Shown here piece after piece: positions 62,401-64,000 of a stretch of DNA of 64,000 nucleotides. This DNA is from Streptomyces sp. L-9-10. Lineage in GTDB: Bacteria > Actinomycetota > Actinomycetes > Streptomycetales > Streptomycetaceae. Position 1 is the stretch's first letter. Every line of letters starts with the position of its first letter. The translations under genes and the position numbers were made by a program. The notes under the pieces are model-generated. The model was not told the DNA's origin. It made no database searches and saw only the letters and a list, made by a program, of their open reading frames with translations. The stretch lies in assembly GCF_004151105.1 (NCBI RefSeq), contig NZ_PHRF01000020.1, positions 1-64,000 of the forward strand. The letters are read 5' to 3'.

Positions 62401-64000
62401 TGTTCTCCACCGCGCTACCGCTCCTGACACCGGACTGGCTGGTCGAAGTCAGCCTCTCCTCGATCCGGTTCGCGGACGAGGTGGCCGAACGTGCCCGGAC
62501 GAGTGGGGTGTCCTGGCCCATGGGCGACACCGAACGGCCGTTCGACGCTTTGGGTTTCTTCCGTCCCGACCAGACGTTGCTGCCGCTCGTCACCGGTGAC
62601 TACCCGTCGGCACGCGAAACTCACGGACCTTCCTTTCTGCGCACCATCCCCGCGCCCGTACTGCGCTGGAGACTGCTCACGCTCTACCGGGCGGGTCTGG
62701 GGGATCCGCTGACCGAGGCCGCGCGGATCTCGCCTCCGCTGCCGTGCGCGCGTCCGTCGGACCATCTCCTGCTGACCGTCGGCGGTCTGCACATCACGCT
62801 CGACTGGGCCAGGAACTACAAGGGGTGGCTCGCCGGACCGGACAACGCTCAAAGGTCTTTTGGCTCTTCCCGGTTCGTCCTGGACTCGGGCATCTACAGC
62901 ATCGAAGTAACGGCCAAGTGGCGCGACCCCGAGCAGCTGGTCACCCTCGATGACATCTTCCAACTGGTGGCAAGGACCGAACTCACCGCCGGAAACGTCG
63001 CGGAGCGTCTGGCGTCCCTCGGCTATCAGGTCGTTCCCCCGACCGGCAGCGAGGAGGTCGGGAGGACGGATCTCCCCCTGCTCCGCCCCCTGGGCTCGGT
63101 CAGGGAAGGCTGGCTGAGTCCCGGTGGTGAGCTGTCGGTCGCTCAGCTCTGTTTCAGCGCCGCGCGGGCCATGCGGTCGACACACGAAGCGGCTGACAGG
63201 CTCCGGGAACTGGGATTCGGCATCCCTGCGGGGTATCCGAACTCCGACGCCTGGACGTCGGAGGACCGCGAGGTGCTGCGGAGGCTGTGGGGACTGCACG
63301 CCGATCCGGTACCGCTCGACCGGGCCCAGGAGATCACCTACGCGCAGCTGATCAGTGTGGCGCGCGCCGCCGGGGCGACCACGCTCGCGGTCGCCGAACT
63401 GCTGGAGAACACCGGCTTCACGTTGCCCCCGCGATACGCGCCGGAGCAGACGTTCGAAGACGATGAATGGGCACTGCTCGTCTACAACGGCATCTCTCTC
63501 GACGTGGACCGCGAGGTCCCGCTCCCCCATGTGATCGGGGTGGCCTATCGCACCGCGCAGACACCGGAGGAAGTCGCCGTACGACTGCGCGCGCTCGGTT
63601 TCGACGTTCCCGAGCTCCCCGCCGGCCCGCCGCCGCTGAGCAAACAGGACGTCAACTTCCTCTATGGACGGTACGAATCGGCGTCCAGCAGGGCATGGCC
63701 CGAGCCAGGTCGCCCGATGGGGCTCCGCGCGATCGCGGAGCGAGCCACCCGCTCCACCCTGTCCATGGCGGAAACGGCCGCCAAACTGAGCGGTCTCGGG
63801 TACAGCTGCGCTCCGGATCAGTCGCTGCTCGACCGCCTCCAGGAACAGGACCACGACGCGCTCAGGTGGGGCACACCCGCCGAGGGCGAGTCGGCGACGG
63901 TCTCTCCGGTACAGCTCTACGCGGTGGCCGAACACCTGGGGCGCCCCGCGGAAGATGTCGCCCAGTCGCTCACGGACTTCGGCTACGACGTCGCCGAGAT
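59493..64000 (+). CDS. Giant caspase-Hsp90 ATPase-wHTH repeat protein (partial, runs off the window)
   Basis: The frame is open for 1502 residues to the window end. Residues 1-250 are a caspase-fold peptidase: HKALLIGASEYDD, catalytic His82 in FVMLSGHGVHFDG, and Cys132 in VFLIDACREG. Residues about 250-630 are a helical domain without clear motifs, perhaps the inactive HD-like domain described with this architecture. A Bergerat Hsp90-type ATPase follows at about 640-850, N-box RELYQNALDA (Asn665), DNGVGM (Asp718), SRFGIGVLSYFM. After about 1150 come at least six repeats of 61-67 residues, each with a helix and LxxLGFxVP (LASLGYQVVP, LRELGFGIPA, LENTGFTLPP, LRALGFDVPE, LSGLGYSCAP, LTDFGYDVAE), probably winged-helix modules. 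Likely an abortive-infection type effector gated by the ATPase. Confidence 0.85.
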   Translation, partial: MPRHKALLIGASEYDDETIRSLPFVRDDLQRLEGALSDRGFRPVEIAESQRGITPNAVNRHVLRFLREAGRGDTLFVMLSGHGVHFDGRDYLVPEDAYYESEPFAESCVEIGWQKELEDSPAGQVVFLIDACREGSARRTKAPTRMPGWERPKIAATLRRKVAYVYACSKAQYALYVDESEAVLPQHADAAGTQPKDSFSLFSRAVSDVVSAVPHTLHMGEFLDEVQRRVTALHTAYGKTQPVQRVRAETDIPWQEFTVLPGPARDAAEHPWVRGTATHPAWERTTPGVAREALKDVCATLAARLAEGYETAAATLRDDPWHDAELAKRAQDRLGFLTGRLAAGAELSPTEGALTVLLPLLGQAFWTHEAAQRAPVVTAGPADQPTPERDRFGKFAQGFPRLQRRLRTLEQRGVSDGSAERIRWWLFHRWLIRQPELYASQTLKTLLGPPPGGTRCPEWVTEALSGERFMRFLQELRAAPFAVPRHTPGRPGDQRDGDCDVIAASTRDEHEVRESLVASLAKAAQAFAVDAVDLPEILVEHIGISDSVDLGDLLTTIRGSDWRTSGLGRSLNAVCGHPAVQIALREHARRVDGLLRDINRTSALAPLRSLPPYADADRVRLGGNTPTHLADGIRFQLAEDRVQELLMGEELYGERELAIRELYQNALDAVRYRDRRTEYLRRTREADRTGEMPTRWDGLIEFVQKADAQGRPYLECRDNGVGMGLDELRDVFSQGGARFVDLPEYIEEQTAWAELGEPRIELHPNSRFGIGVLSYFMLADEIEVTTCRMARDGRPGNKYQVKIAGPGNLFRVDDLGPGTDSGTTVRLLLTDHKERVSCVDTLQRVLWLAPYRTTAEHGSRRHEWEPGQLSLSGPELSWMDDSEMFLRSGACYPSGISDVWWVDGTGQFLADGLFAETPQYGQVHGAKGPYGTVINLQGEYQPELSVDRRKIRSKDDDHVKAVLSEALPTLFSTALPLLTPDWLVEVSLSSIRFADEVAERARTSGVSWPMGDTERPFDALGFFRPDQTLLPLVTGDYPSARETHGPSFLRTIPAPVLRWRLLTLYRAGLGDPLTEAARISPPLPCARPSDHLLLTVGGLHITLDWARNYKGWLAGPDNAQRSFGSSRFVLDSGIYSIEVTAKWRDPEQLVTLDDIFQLVARTELTAGNVAERLASLGYQVVPPTGSEEVGRTDLPLLRPLGSVREGWLSPGGELSVAQLCFSAARAMRSTHEAADRLRELGFGIPAGYPNSDAWTSEDREVLRRLWGLHADPVPLDRAQEITYAQLISVARAAGATTLAVAELLENTGFTLPPRYAPEQTFEDDEWALLVYNGISLDVDREVPLPHVIGVAYRTAQTPEEVAVRLRALGFDVPELPAGPPPLSKQDVNFLYGRYESASSRAWPEPGRPMGLRAIAERATRSTLSMAETAAKLSGLGYSCAPDQSLLDRLQEQDHDALRWGTPAEGESATVSPVQLYAVAEHLGRPAEDVAQSLTDFGYDVAE

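Overview
The window is high-GC actinobacterial DNA, almost certainly a Streptomyces chromosome. Codon third positions are nearly all G/C, GTG and TTG starts are common, and the gene content is Streptomyces-like: a conservon GTPase, futalosine-pathway menaquinone genes, DUF2530/DUF3027/DUF2771 proteins, HelR, XPB helicase and several MarR/TetR pairs. No rRNA, tRNA, CRISPR array or intact insertion sequence was found. The only transposase trace is a C-terminal tail at the left edge.

Region by region. 0.1-8.3 kb: large FAD/FeS oxidoreductase, orphan conservon GTPase beside a cvnC scrap, serC, and a DrrAB-type efflux pump divergent from its likely TetR regulator. 8.3-17.2 kb: secreted beta-propeller-like protein, threonine aldolase with an XRE-cupin regulator, AhpD-like protein divergent from MarR plus carotenoid oxygenase, MarR divergent from proline iminopeptidase, aldo/keto reductase, a 28-residue membrane peptide. 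17.2-25.1 kb: ThpR, an MFS/MarR pair, a ribbon-helix-helix protein, purine permease divergent from DUF2530, a CtpE-like P-type ATPase. 25.1-36.8 kb: secreted protein, a 1041-residue Hsp90/sacsin-like ATPase, DUF3027, MFS, DUF2771 lipoprotein, mqnB-mqnD, cold-shock protein, HAD phosphatase. 36.8-48.7 kb: iron-boxed siderophore permease operon, AraC-GyrI regulator, a membrane protein, an XPB-associated protein and XPB helicase. 48.8-59.0 kb: GT87 mannosyltransferase-like protein, HelR, CutC, a CsoR-controlled CopA, an HD protein and a chloramphenicol-type exporter. 59.1-64.0 kb: a probable conflict system, a small peptidase-co-occurring protein followed by a giant caspase-Hsp90-wHTH protein that runs off the window.

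Two things stand out. The first is the caspase/Hsp90 module at the right end. The second is a dispersed family of modular, foldable intergenic repeats (29.4, 29.9, 45.9 and 53.3 kb). These share an inverted-repeat core, while their flanking modules are exchanged between copies and the core is inverted relative to one flank.

Many genes sit in divergent regulator/target pairs with operators visible as palindromes or paired repeats. Several ORFs carry in-frame low-complexity expansions, suggesting frequent minisatellite growth in this genome.
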